A stretch of 43,026 nt of DNA, taken from assembly GCA_016867315.1 (NCBI GenBank), contig VGJV01000007.1:1-43026 (forward strand), read 5' to 3'. Below are positions 1 through 8,752 of this stretch, one piece after another. The position numbers and the translations under genes are program-made. The notes beneath the pieces are model-generated. The model worked only from the letters and a program-made list of their open reading frames with translations, was not told where the DNA came from and ran no database searches. How positions within the stretch are numbered: the first letter of the stretch is position 1; each line of letters begins with the position of its first letter. Origin of the DNA: Candidatus Liptonbacteria bacterium (GTDB taxonomy: Bacteria; Patescibacteriota; Minisyncoccia; UBA6257; 2-01-FULL-56-20).

Positions 1-61
1 TTTTCGCCGCTGTTCCTTTCGCTGGATTCAGCCGATGAATCTCGCGCGGTTTCAATAATCG

Positions 62-517
62 TTAAGCTGACAGGCGAAAGTTGTAACATAAATTGCTTTT
101 ACTGCTACGAGAAGCGAAAGCCGCATCGTAGGAGTAGGCGTCAGTGACCGCTCCGTTCGCATCGGTAAGCGCCAGCGTTGTTCCAACAAGATTAAAATGG
201 TATGTGGCACTTGTGTTGTCGGCAGCGATGCGCTCGACCAATCCGAGCCCGTAAACGTAATGCGCGAGAATGTTTCCAGCCGCGTCGGTTTCGGCCAGCA
301 CTTGTGAGAGCGGCGGTCCGCGATCAAGAATAAAGCGGCGCTCGAAGCCGTTCTCGACAATACTCAGGCGGTTACCAAGCCCGTCGTACCGCATCACCGC
401 GTTGACACCGTTAACAATCGCACTGGTGAGTTGATGATCGGCATTCCAACCAATACCCTCGATGGCTTTAAACGGTTCGAAATCGCGAGTTAATATTAAA
501 AATAAAAGAAGCACCAA
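62..517 (-). pseudogene. RHS/YD-repeat protein fragment (truncated or degenerate)
   Basis: Translation has RHS-like repeats (MRYDGLGNRLSIVENG, YVYGLGLVERIAADN, ..TDANGAVTDAYSYDA), then diverges and stops; no full-length RHS frame. Confidence 0.6.
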
Positions 518-676
518 ATGGTGCTCTTTTGTTGTTGGGAATTTTGTAAGGCAACTCCCCTGCCGATTGCATTAATCCATAACGAGAAATCGAAGGGCTC
601 TGGCTCTCTTTTCGTCGTCTCCGGCAAGTTGGAGAATCGCTTCGGGAGAACCAACCTCTTTAAGTTCCCCACTCAA

Positions 677-1003
677 CTAGTCGATTTCTTTCTCTATTTT
701 CCATATTCGGGCGCTTGCTTGAGCCCAACAGGTGAAAGCCACGAACGCGAGAATGGCAGTGAACCCCATGAGGAGATTCCATAGAATATGCCGTTCCACT
801 GGAAGAGTGCCTGTGGTGCCGAGCAGGAGCATGCCAAGGATCGCGATCCCCACCACTCCCGACATTCCGTACGCACATTTTCTCTTTCGTAGATGTGGCT
901 TGCAGGCACGAGAAAGTTCTCGAGCGCGCGTAAGAATTCTTTCCACTTCGTCTACCTCGCCTGGATCGAGACTGTATTCATTAATTCTCATGATTCCTTT
1001 CAA
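677..1003 (-). CDS. Small membrane protein, two predicted TM segments
   Basis: 108-aa ORF with two hydrophobic segments; start overlaps the end of the 1000..1497 ORF by 4 nt (ATGA-type coupling). Confidence 0.5.
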   Translation of the reverse strand: MKGIMRINEYSLDPGEVDEVERILTRARELSRACKPHLRKRKCAYGMSGVVGIAILGMLLLGTTGTLPVERHILWNLLMGFTAILAFVAFTCWAQASARIWKIEKEID

Positions 1004-1497
1004 ACATTCGTTGCCCAGAAGTGTTCGTCGGTGACTTCATCCGAGAGAAGCTCTGTTTCGAATCGCTCTTTCATGATTCGGAAGAACTTTTTTCGGTCTG
1101 TGCCGCCGCACTCTCCGCCAAAAACCCCTCCGAGCAAATCTCTCCCGTACCTGATACTCGCCGCGGCTCCTACGGTCCATAATTCGAGCATGAGCCGAGC
1201 CTCGGCGAGATCTTTTAGTCTCCCTGTCCAACATACGAAGGGAGCTCCCGTTCTTTCCGAATAGTGCACGTGCACAATGTGCTGGCCTTTGAATGGGAGG
1301 AGAAAGTCTTTTGAGGGCACGAGGATTTCCATTTCATGATGTGGAAGCGCAGGAATTCCTTGCGGGAACGGAGCATAAAATAGTTTTGGGTCCAGAAAAA
1401 AATCCTCTGGAGTACTCACGAGGTGGGGCTCAATCTCAAAACAACGGAGATCTCGGCTGGAGGTCTTCACATTGAATCGCATGGGTTTCAGTTTCAT
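1000..1497 (-). CDS. Hypothetical protein
   Basis: 165-aa ORF, soluble-protein-like composition, coupled to the downstream ORF. Confidence 0.5.
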   Translation of the reverse strand: MKLKPMRFNVKTSSRDLRCFEIEPHLVSTPEDFFLDPKLFYAPFPQGIPALPHHEMEILVPSKDFLLPFKGQHIVHVHYSERTGAPFVCWTGRLKDLAEARLMLELWTVGAAASIRYGRDLLGGVFGGECGGTDRKKFFRIMKERFETELLSDEVTDEHFWATNV

Positions 1498-1568
1498 ACT
1501 GTCCTATCTTTCTTGGGTTGAAGAGAGGTTCTGTATTGAATGGAGAAAAACAACTGAAAAGTAGAGGT

Positions 1569-1886
1569 ATGAACCAAAAAAATACTCTCACCAGCAACAA
1601 TTCACCCCTCGGCACACTTCCCTGCATTATCTGCCATAAAAAGCTTGAGCATGCAGTCCCGGAAGTAGGCGAAGGGAATCAACCGGACTGTGGTGTCGCA
1701 TGCACTACGCCCGGCCACTACGGGTCTCGGGTCTTTGATCCCGACGACGGCCACTTCCTCGAATTCAATGTTTGTGACGACTGTCTGCGCAAGGCAGCGG
1801 CCGAACATTTGATCGCGCTCGGATTCAAAGGAAGAGATTCCTTAAGACTCTGGGCACCGGGAATCGAGGATTTCTCGGATAACTGA
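1569..1886 (+). CDS. Hypothetical protein with CxxC pairs (possible zinc-binding)
   Basis: ORF 1518..1886; internal ATG at 1569 preceded by AGAGG. Contains CIICHKK and CDDC motifs. Confidence 0.5.
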   Translation: MNQKNTLTSNNSPLGTLPCIICHKKLEHAVPEVGEGNQPDCGVACTTPGHYGSRVFDPDDGHFLEFNVCDDCLRKAAAEHLIALGFKGRDSLRLWAPGIEDFSDN

Positions 1887-1895
1887 CGTCCAACC

Positions 1896-1923
1896 CAAAC
1901 CCCTGATGGAGATCAGGGGTTTG
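1896..1923. terminator. Bidirectional hairpin terminator
   Basis: 12-bp perfect stem caaacccctgat/atcaggggtttg with 4-nt loop between two convergent genes. Confidence 0.7.
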
Positions 1924-1929
1924 CAATTT

Positions 1930-3114
1930 CTAGGTGATATCCTTGAATCCTTCGAGGGCTTTCGCTTTGTCGTGGTCGCGGATTTTTTCGAGGGCTTTGG
2001 CTTCAATCTGCCGAATACGTTCACGGGTGACCCCGAAGGCCTTCCCTACTTCTTCCAAGGTGTGCGTTACGCCGTCCTCCAAGCCGAAGCGCATCTTTAA
2101 AATTTTCTGTTCCCGTTCGGTGAGGTCTACCAAAATATCCTTGATGAGATCGCGAAGCAGCGCGCGGGCGGTAAGTTGAGCAGGAGTCGCATTCTTTTCG
2201 TCGGGAATAAAATCAGAGAGTGTGGAATCTTCTTCATCGCCGATGGGCGTCTCAATCGAGAGCACTTCCTGCGAAATTTTTTGAATGTGGCGGATTTTCT
2301 CCACATCCATGCCCATTTCGGCGGCAATTTCTTCCGCTAAAGGTTCACGGCCTAATTCCTGAATGAGTTGGCGGCGCATCTGAGTATACTTTGAGATCGT
2401 TTCCACCATGTGCACCGGAATACGCACCGTGCGGGATTGGTCCGCCAAAGCACGCGTGATCGCCTGCCGAATCCACCAGGTGGCGTAGGTCGAGAATTTG
2501 AAGCCTTTGCGGTAATCGAACTTTTCGACGGCGCGGGAGAGTCCGATGTTCCCCTCTTGAATCAGGTCGAGGATCGAGAGATGCGGCGTGCGGTTGATGT
2601 AGCGCTTGGCGATAGAGACCACGAGCCGGAGGTTCGCTTTCATGAGCTTCTGCCGCGCTTCTTCGTCTCCTTTCTCCACACGCTTCGCGAGCTCGCGCTC
2701 TTCTTCCTTGGTAAGGAGCGGAGTTTTTCCTATTTCCTTCAAATACATCTGCACCGCGTCGGGCACTTCCCCCTCGAAGGCGGTCGCTTCTTCCAATTCT
2801 TTTTTTGTTACTTCTCCTTTCGAGATATCAATAAGCCCGCCGGTTTCCACCACTTTGATTCCGGCTTTTTCCAAGCGGTCATAAATTTCTTCGAGGAAAG
2901 ACAGGTCCTGCTCGATCGTCGGGAAGTGATAGAGGATTTCATTATCCGTCACAAAACCCCGCGGGCGACCGCGTTCTACCAGTTCCTGGAGGGCAGTTTC
3001 GTCGAGCTTCTTTTTGCCCTCTCCCTTTTTAGGCTTGGCAGGCTTTTTGGACGGCTTACTTCGTGCCGGCGCCTTTGCTTTCTTTTTAGGTTTCTGCACT
3101 TTCTTTTTGGCCAT
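1930..3114 (-). CDS. rpoD: RNA polymerase primary sigma factor (sigma-70)
   Basis: [54 protein letters not shown] and [18 protein letters not shown], with a Lys-rich N-terminus. Confidence 0.97.
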   Translation of the reverse strand: MAKKKVQKPKKKAKAPARSKPSKKPAKPKKGEGKKKLDETALQELVERGRPRGFVTDNEILYHFPTIEQDLSFLEEIYDRLEKAGIKVVETGGLIDISKGEVTKKELEEATAFEGEVPDAVQMYLKEIGKTPLLTKEEERELAKRVEKGDEEARQKLMKANLRLVVSIAKRYINRTPHLSILDLIQEGNIGLSRAVEKFDYRKGFKFSTYATWWIRQAITRALADQSRTVRIPVHMVETISKYTQMRRQLIQELGREPLAEEIAAEMGMDVEKIRHIQKISQEVLSIETPIGDEEDSTLSDFIPDEKNATPAQLTARALLRDLIKDILVDLTEREQKILKMRFGLEDGVTHTLEEVGKAFGVTRERIRQIEAKALEKIRDHDKAKALEGFKDIT

Positions 3115-3220
3115 AGAAATTAGAGTTTACTCTCCCGCCTTAGACGGGATTCCCGCACAGAACTTGGGCGGGAAGAATATTCCCGATTATAAGCCAACGC
3201 GGAATAATATGAAAGTGCCG

Positions 3221-4924
3221 TTAAGATATGTTGGGTATCTCCTGTAATTCCTTGAGCGCAGACTCAATTCCCTTCTCATCTCCGCGAGACTCCGCGAGGC
3301 GTACTGCCCGGATAAGCGCTTCGCGGCGTCTTTTAAAGAATTCTTTTCTTATCTCCCCTTTTAAAGATTCAAAATCCTCTCCGCTCGTCGCTTCCGCACG
3401 GAAGAAAATCCCATCGAGCACCGAATCCACCTCCGGGTCTCCGCTCGTCTTTTTGCCTGTTTTCAAAAGTTCGAAACCTCTCCGATAGAGCGGAGAGAAG
3501 AATTCCACACAGTTTTCTGCCAGTGAGAAATCCCCTTTCGCCGCGGCAAAGGCAAGAATTTGCTCGCTCAAAAGTTCGAGGCGGCTCCTTACCTGCCTAG
3601 GCTGAGCCTCTTCTTCTTTTGCCGGAGTATTGAGCGGGGCAGAAGCTACCTTCTCTGCTTCTTCTCGGAGCACTCTCTCTTCTATGGCAGTACGCCGAGA
3701 AAGTTCTTTGAACCAAAAGTCGCGATGCACCGCGCTCGCGATATTTCCAATTTTTCGAAGCACCGCCCGAAGCCGCATGAGTCCCTCTCTATCCGAAAAA
3801 TCCGAAACTCCTTTGAGATATTTTTCAAAATAAAACATCGCCACAGGCTGCGAATTTTTCACAGCCGCATGGAGTTTTTCCGGATCTGCAGCCGCCGCTT
3901 CGGCAGGATCTTTCACTCCCTCCAAAGTGACCACTTTCACATGGAAGTCTTCCACTTGAGCCAAATCTATCGCCCGCTCCCCTGCCGCCCAACCTGCTTC
4001 ATCGTTATCGAAAGAAAAGACTACTTCCTCCGCTACCCGGCGCAATGTTTTCAAATGCTCTCCGGTCAAGGCTGTCCCGGAACTCGCCACCACATTCGTT
4101 ACTCCTGCCTGCCAGGACATCAGACAATCCATTTGGCCCTCTACAATAAATGCACTCTTCGCTTCGCGAATGGAATTTTTGGTGGTCCAGAAACCATAGA
4201 GAAGTTTCGATTTTTGAAAAATAGGGGTTTCGGGGGTATTCACATATTTGGCCGGTTCCTCGCCGCTCGAGAGTACCGCGCCAGGCAAGATGCGGCCTGT
4301 GAATCCCGCCACTTTGCCGAAGTGATTATGAATGGGAAACATTACTCGGCTGCGGAAGCGGTCGATCACCATCCCCCTATCCGTGCGGAAGGCCAGGCCT
4401 GCCTGAATAATTTCTTCAGAACTATAACCCGCCTTAATTAAATGGAGCGTGAGGGATTCGGGGCCGGGAGGCGCCCAGCCAATTTCGAAATGCTCTATCG
4501 TATTCGGAGCCAGTTTTCTTTCCTCTAAATACTTTTTCGCGACGGCGTTCGTAGAAAGTTCTTTTTTCCAAAAATCTTTGGCGGCGGTATTTACGTCATA
4601 GAGCGCGCCCGAGAGTTTGTATTCCGTGGGATTCAAACGCTTCAATTCCACACCTGTTTTCTCGGCGAGCACTCGGAGGGCCTCACCGAACTCGATATTC
4701 TCGTAGCGCATGAGAAAGGCGAAGGCATCTCCCCCCAAGGCACATCCGAAACAGTGCCAACTCTGCCGGTCGGGAGAGACCATGAAAGAGGGCGTGCGTT
4801 CCTTATGGAACGGACAGATTGCTTTGAAATTTTTTCCGGCGGGCTGGAGAATCAGATATCCTCGCAAAAAATCAACGATATCGAGACGTTCTTTTATCAG
4901 TTCCACCGGTGTTCCTCCAGGCAT
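3221..4924 (-). CDS. dnaG: DNA primase
   Basis: N-terminal zinc-binding CPFHKERTPSFMVSPDRQSWHCFGC, TOPRIM region FSFDNDEAGWAA. Confidence 0.97.
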   Translation of the reverse strand: MPGGTPVELIKERLDIVDFLRGYLILQPAGKNFKAICPFHKERTPSFMVSPDRQSWHCFGCALGGDAFAFLMRYENIEFGEALRVLAEKTGVELKRLNPTEYKLSGALYDVNTAAKDFWKKELSTNAVAKKYLEERKLAPNTIEHFEIGWAPPGPESLTLHLIKAGYSSEEIIQAGLAFRTDRGMVIDRFRSRVMFPIHNHFGKVAGFTGRILPGAVLSSGEEPAKYVNTPETPIFQKSKLLYGFWTTKNSIREAKSAFIVEGQMDCLMSWQAGVTNVVASSGTALTGEHLKTLRRVAEEVVFSFDNDEAGWAAGERAIDLAQVEDFHVKVVTLEGVKDPAEAAAADPEKLHAAVKNSQPVAMFYFEKYLKGVSDFSDREGLMRLRAVLRKIGNIASAVHRDFWFKELSRRTAIEERVLREEAEKVASAPLNTPAKEEEAQPRQVRSRLELLSEQILAFAAAKGDFSLAENCVEFFSPLYRRGFELLKTGKKTSGDPEVDSVLDGIFFRAEATSGEDFESLKGEIRKEFFKRRREALIRAVRLAESRGDEKGIESALKELQEIPNIS

Positions 4925-4969
4925 AAGTACACCTATTCTAGGCTAGTATGGAGCAGGGATGCAACTTGA

Positions 4970-4999
4970 GAATCTAGAATCTAGAAGCTAGAATCTAGG
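4970..4999. repeat. gaatcta tandem repeat upstream of dnaG
   Basis: gaatctagaatctagaagctagaatctagg. Confidence 0.7.
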
Positions 5000-5097
5000 A
5001 GTTTGTAACTCACCGTCGCGAGTGGGTCCCGCACATGTGGGACGAAGCTTGCTATGGCGAGCGAAGGCCCTCCTTCGCTAAAGCCTTGGAGGACAAT

Positions 5098-5168
5098 GCG
5101 GGATTAGTACAGTGGCAGTACGCGACCTTCCCAAGGTTGAGACGAGGGTTCGATTCCCTTATCCCGCT
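5098..5168 (+). tRNA. tRNA-Gly (CCC anticodon)
   Basis: Acceptor gcgggat/atcccgc, anticodon arm cgacc-ttCCCaa-ggttg, T-arm gagggTTCGATtccctt; CCA not encoded. Confidence 0.9.
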
Positions 5169-5269
5169 CACAGACACGATTCCTCCCGCCAGGAGGCGGG
5201 ATTACGCCATTGTAATCGCGCTGCGCTTGAACAATGGACGAGAACTTATCCCGCTCCCGCACGCGCACA

Positions 5270-5938
5270 TTAACTACTATCTCCATCCCCTCCTTCGTCT
5301 CCCACCAGCGGAACAAAATTAAACCCGTGATAAATCCGCGTATTGTAGTCTCCCGTGGAAAGCTTGTCGTGCACCTCGATCGTCGTGCCTACCGGGGCTA
5401 CAATCCTTCCTCCTACTCGGAGCTGCTCTTTCCACGCTATGGGAATGGTTTCGCCCGTAGCCGCGGAAATGATCTTGTCGAAGGGCGCATGAGACTTACA
5501 CCCCTTCATACCATCTCCCGATACAATCTTCGCAATCCCTTTTTCTTTGAAACCATATTTTTTGATATTGGCTTCGGCGATTTCACTTAATGCCAGGAGT
5601 CGTTCCATACCCACCACAAGTGGAACTCGAGAAACTTTTTTTATACCTTCGCTCGCAATATAACCCAACAACGCAGTCTGCCAGCCTGACCCCGCCCCGA
5701 TTTCCAATATCCTTTCTCCCGGCTGGGGCATCAATAACTCCAACATAAATGCGACCGTCGTGGGGGACGAAAGAGCTTGCCCAAAGCCTATGGGCAGAGG
5801 GTAGTTCTCATATGCCTCCCTACTGAACGCAGGGGGAACAAAGTCTTTTCTATCTACTCGTTCGAAAGCTCTCACCAGGGAGGGGGTCTGTAGATATTTG
5901 CGAGCTATGAGCTCCGCGAGCATTTCCTCTTTATTCAT
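5270..5938 (-). CDS. pcm: Protein-L-isoaspartate O-methyltransferase
   Basis: VDRKDFVPP..YENYPLPIGFGQALSSPTTVAFMLELL, ILEIGAGSGWQTALLGYI. Confidence 0.93.
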   Translation of the reverse strand: MNKEEMLAELIARKYLQTPSLVRAFERVDRKDFVPPAFSREAYENYPLPIGFGQALSSPTTVAFMLELLMPQPGERILEIGAGSGWQTALLGYIASEGIKKVSRVPLVVGMERLLALSEIAEANIKKYGFKEKGIAKIVSGDGMKGCKSHAPFDKIISAATGETIPIAWKEQLRVGGRIVAPVGTTIEVHDKLSTGDYNTRIYHGFNFVPLVGDEGGDGDSS

Positions 5939-5997
5939 TAAGAGAGGGCTAAATTTTCATATTGCGCCCTCTTCTCGCCCGCGTCAACACGCCCCCC

Positions 5998-6552
5998 TTA
6001 AGGGTTCTTTTTAATCTCCTTTCCGGTCCATTCAAATCCTGGAGTAAGCATTATGATGCTTGCTTCTCGCTTCGCACGGTCCAGCCATTCCGAGAATTCC
6101 AATCCCCTAAGATACAGCCGACCAGCGAGTATTTCCCGCTCCACCTGAGGCACCAATACCATCGCACGAAATTCCTCCGGACTTACTCCGTATATAATTT
6201 TTGCCGCTTCGATCAATTCTTCGTCTTTCGCGAAGACTTCTACCCGCTCCTCAATAAGATCTTTCGCTCCGTCCCCTATTTCTTTTTTCACCTCGGCTCG
6301 AATCAGCGAAGTTTCGATGAGTCCTTCGAGCACTGCCCCTTCGAGGCCTGCCGTAGAAGGCGTGCTCGTCGCGCCATATACCTGCGCCGCATTTATAAAA
6401 TATTTTTTAGCCGCACGAAACTGGCTTGAGAATTCCCGCGCAGACAAGAGTTCTCCTCCCACCCATGCGACCGGGTAATAGCCCTCTCTCACCAAAAAGG
6501 CTAAGCCTATAGTGATCGCGATGATACAAAGAAATATTCCGTAGCGTTTCAT
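5998..6552 (-). CDS. Membrane-anchored SurA-N-like protein
   Basis: N-terminal TM, then VNGE-like segment (VAWVGGELLSAREF) and helical SurA_N-like region. Confidence 0.5.
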   Translation of the reverse strand: MKRYGIFLCIIAITIGLAFLVREGYYPVAWVGGELLSAREFSSQFRAAKKYFINAAQVYGATSTPSTAGLEGAVLEGLIETSLIRAEVKKEIGDGAKDLIEERVEVFAKDEELIEAAKIIYGVSPEEFRAMVLVPQVEREILAGRLYLRGLEFSEWLDRAKREASIIMLTPGFEWTGKEIKKNP

Positions 6553-6563
6553 GGACGTAATGC

Positions 6564-6851
6564 TTATTCCGAACTGGCGCTCGAGGCTTTGCTCGGCACA
6601 AGGATCAGCAGCTTCTCATCCGCTCCTCGATAGTTAAAGCGGGCTCTCATCTCCTTTTCTAAATTTTCCGGCCGACTAAAATACTTCACATTAGCCTCAA
6701 TGGAAGCGGTTTCTTTTTGAGCTTCTTCTAATTTATTTTCCACCCCTTGCAATTCCCGACTCAGCTGATTTCCCTCCCTCATAAAACGCGCGATTTCGAT
6801 TCCCATCACGACGAGAACCAAGAATAAGGCGAAAATGGCTGCGAGACGCAT
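6564..6851 (-). CDS. Septum formation initiator (FtsB/DivIC-like)
   Basis: N-terminal TM followed by coiled coil, ~95 aa, E..AR..FNYRGADEKLL C-terminal pattern. Confidence 0.65.
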   Translation of the reverse strand: MRLAAIFALFLVLVVMGIEIARFMREGNQLSRELQGVENKLEEAQKETASIEANVKYFSRPENLEKEMRARFNYRGADEKLLILVPSKASSASSE

Positions 6852-6864
6852 ACCCTCATGCTAC

Positions 6865-6897
6865 AATTTCTAATTTCTAATTACTAATTCCTAACTT
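6865..6897. repeat. TTTCTAA-type degenerate tandem repeat
   Basis: aatttctaatttctaattactaattcctaactt between the lepA stop and the ftsB-like gene. Confidence 0.7.
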
Positions 6898-8734
6898 ATT
6901 TCTTAAGGATTTCTCTGAACACTTCGGGGGCGAGCTTTACCCGAGCCATACTTTCGAGCTTCTTTTTTCCTTCTTTTTGCTTTTTCCACAATTTCATTTT
7001 CCGCGTGCGATCTCCCCCGGTTTTGCCGAAATTGCCGAGCAGTTTTTTCATGGCAGGAATAGTTTCGCGAGCGATAATTCTTCCTCCCGCCTGCGCTTGA
7101 ATTGCTTGGGCGAATTGTTGCTTGGGAAGAATTTCTTTCAGGCGTTCCACCATCAGGCGAGCTTCCCGCTCCATACTTCCCGTGGGCACGATCCGGGTGA
7201 GCGCAGGTACTCCCTCCCCCGCCAGCAATATCTCCACCTTTGTCACATCCGCGGCCGCTTCATCTACAATTTCATAACTGAAAGAAGCGAAGCCCGCGGA
7301 AGCGGATTTTAGGCGATCATCAAAATCCCGAATGAGCTCCCGAAGCGGCATGCGGGCGCGAAGCGCGAGATGCGCTCCGAAGTTTTTGATCTCTTCCACG
7401 GAGAGTTCAAAGGACTGCTGCATCGTGAGCACTTGATTCAGATACGAGGGAGGCACCACGATCTCGAGTTCAATAATAGGCTCCCATACCTTGTCGGGGT
7501 TAGGAGGAAAATCCTGCGCCTGTGTTACTCGCCACGTCTTGCCTTTTTCTTCTATTCGATACGCCACGGAAGGGAAACTCGTCAAAAATGATAAATTGAA
7601 TTCCCGCTCGAGACGGCTCGAAGCGATTTCGAAATGGAGTTGCCCCAAGAAGCCCACTTTAAACCCCCGACCCAAGGCTTCGTTTGAATCCGGTTCGAAG
7701 GACAATGCCGGATCGGTAAGCTTTAATCTCGAAAGAGCCCGCTCTAAGTCCTCAAATTGAGTTTCTCCGTCGGGATAAAACGATAAGAACACCACGGGCT
7801 GCGGCTCGCGATATCCTTCCAATACATAATCTTTCACGTTCGACGCAGACGCATTTACCGGAATCCCTACAATAGTATCTCCAATTTTTACCTTCGAAGG
7901 ATCTTTCTGTCCCGTCGCGATGTAGCCTATCTCTCCCTCTTTTAAAATTCCCGCTGGGGCAAATCTAGGAGCGAAATAGCCCACTTCTTTAATTCGGATT
8001 TTCGCGCCTGTCGCCGCAAAATGAATTTCGTCTCCTGCTTTAAGTTCCCCTTCGGTGAGCCTCACATACGCCACAATTCCTTTGTGATCGTCATATAAGG
8101 AGTCGAAGATGAGCGCTCGACTTATATTCGGAGCGGCATGGAGCGGCTTCGGCGGAGGCACCTGTTTCACTACTTTTTCGAGAATGGCCTCGACTCCCGC
8201 TCCGGTCTTCGCAGAGACCCGGAGAATATTTTCTTTCGGAGTATCTAAGAGTGCGCCCACTGAAGCTACTATCTCTTCAATACCTGCGCCTTGCACATCA
8301 ATTTTATTTACCGCTCCAATAATTTTCAGATTTGCTCGGCGCGCGGCTCGCAAATTGGCGAGCGTTTGCGCCTGGATGCCTTTCGTGCCATCTACGAGAA
8401 GGATCGCGCCTTCGACCGCCGCGAGGGCTCTCGAAACTTCGTACGAGAAATCCGAGTGGCCGGGAGTATCAATTAAATTCAAAGTATACTTTGAATTTAA
8501 TTGAGCATGAGTATGAGTATTATCATCCTTATTCTTATGCTCATACTGCATTCTTACGGGAGCCATTTTGATCGTGATCCCTCGTTCCCGCTCGAGTTCC
8601 AGCTGATCCAAATATTGCGGCTGCATTTCCCGCGCCGTGATTGTGCCGGTCGTCTCTAGAAGACGATCTGCCAGAGTGGATTTTCCGGAATCGATATGGG
8701 CGATAATAACGAAGTTTCGGATGTGATTATCCAT
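6896..8734 (-). CDS. lepA: Elongation factor 4 (LepA)
   Basis: IRNFVIIAHIDSGKSTLADRLLE, DTPGHSDFSYEVSR, NKID, EF4-type C-terminus (GGRIIARETIPAMKK...). Confidence 0.97.
   Translation of the reverse strand: MDNHIRNFVIIAHIDSGKSTLADRLLETTGTITAREMQPQYLDQLELERERGITIKMAPVRMQYEHKNKDDNTHTHAQLNSKYTLNLIDTPGHSDFSYEVSRALAAVEGAILLVDGTKGIQAQTLANLRAARRANLKIIGAVNKIDVQGAGIEEIVASVGALLDTPKENILRVSAKTGAGVEAILEKVVKQVPPPKPLHAAPNISRALIFDSLYDDHKGIVAYVRLTEGELKAGDEIHFAATGAKIRIKEVGYFAPRFAPAGILKEGEIGYIATGQKDPSKVKIGDTIVGIPVNASASNVKDYVLEGYREPQPVVFLSFYPDGETQFEDLERALSRLKLTDPALSFEPDSNEALGRGFKVGFLGQLHFEIASSRLEREFNLSFLTSFPSVAYRIEEKGKTWRVTQAQDFPPNPDKVWEPIIELEIVVPPSYLNQVLTMQQSFELSVEEIKNFGAHLALRARMPLRELIRDFDDRLKSASAGFASFSYEIVDEAAADVTKVEILLAGEGVPALTRIVPTGSMEREARLMVERLKEILPKQQFAQAIQAQAGGRIIARETIPAMKKLLGNFGKTGGDRTRKMKLWKKQKEGKKKLESMARVKLAPEVFREILKK
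8471..8502. repeat. 32-nt perfect palindrome inside lepA
   Basis: aattaaattcaaagta|tactttgaatttaatt. Confidence 0.9.
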
Positions 8735-8752
8735 GCGCGAGAAGAATACCTT

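Noticed and set aside
5035-5100. cttcgct-rich hairpin sequence as a second tRNA or ncRNA
   Set aside because: No cloverleaf; resembles a short repeat also seen near 36185-36225, but too weak to name.
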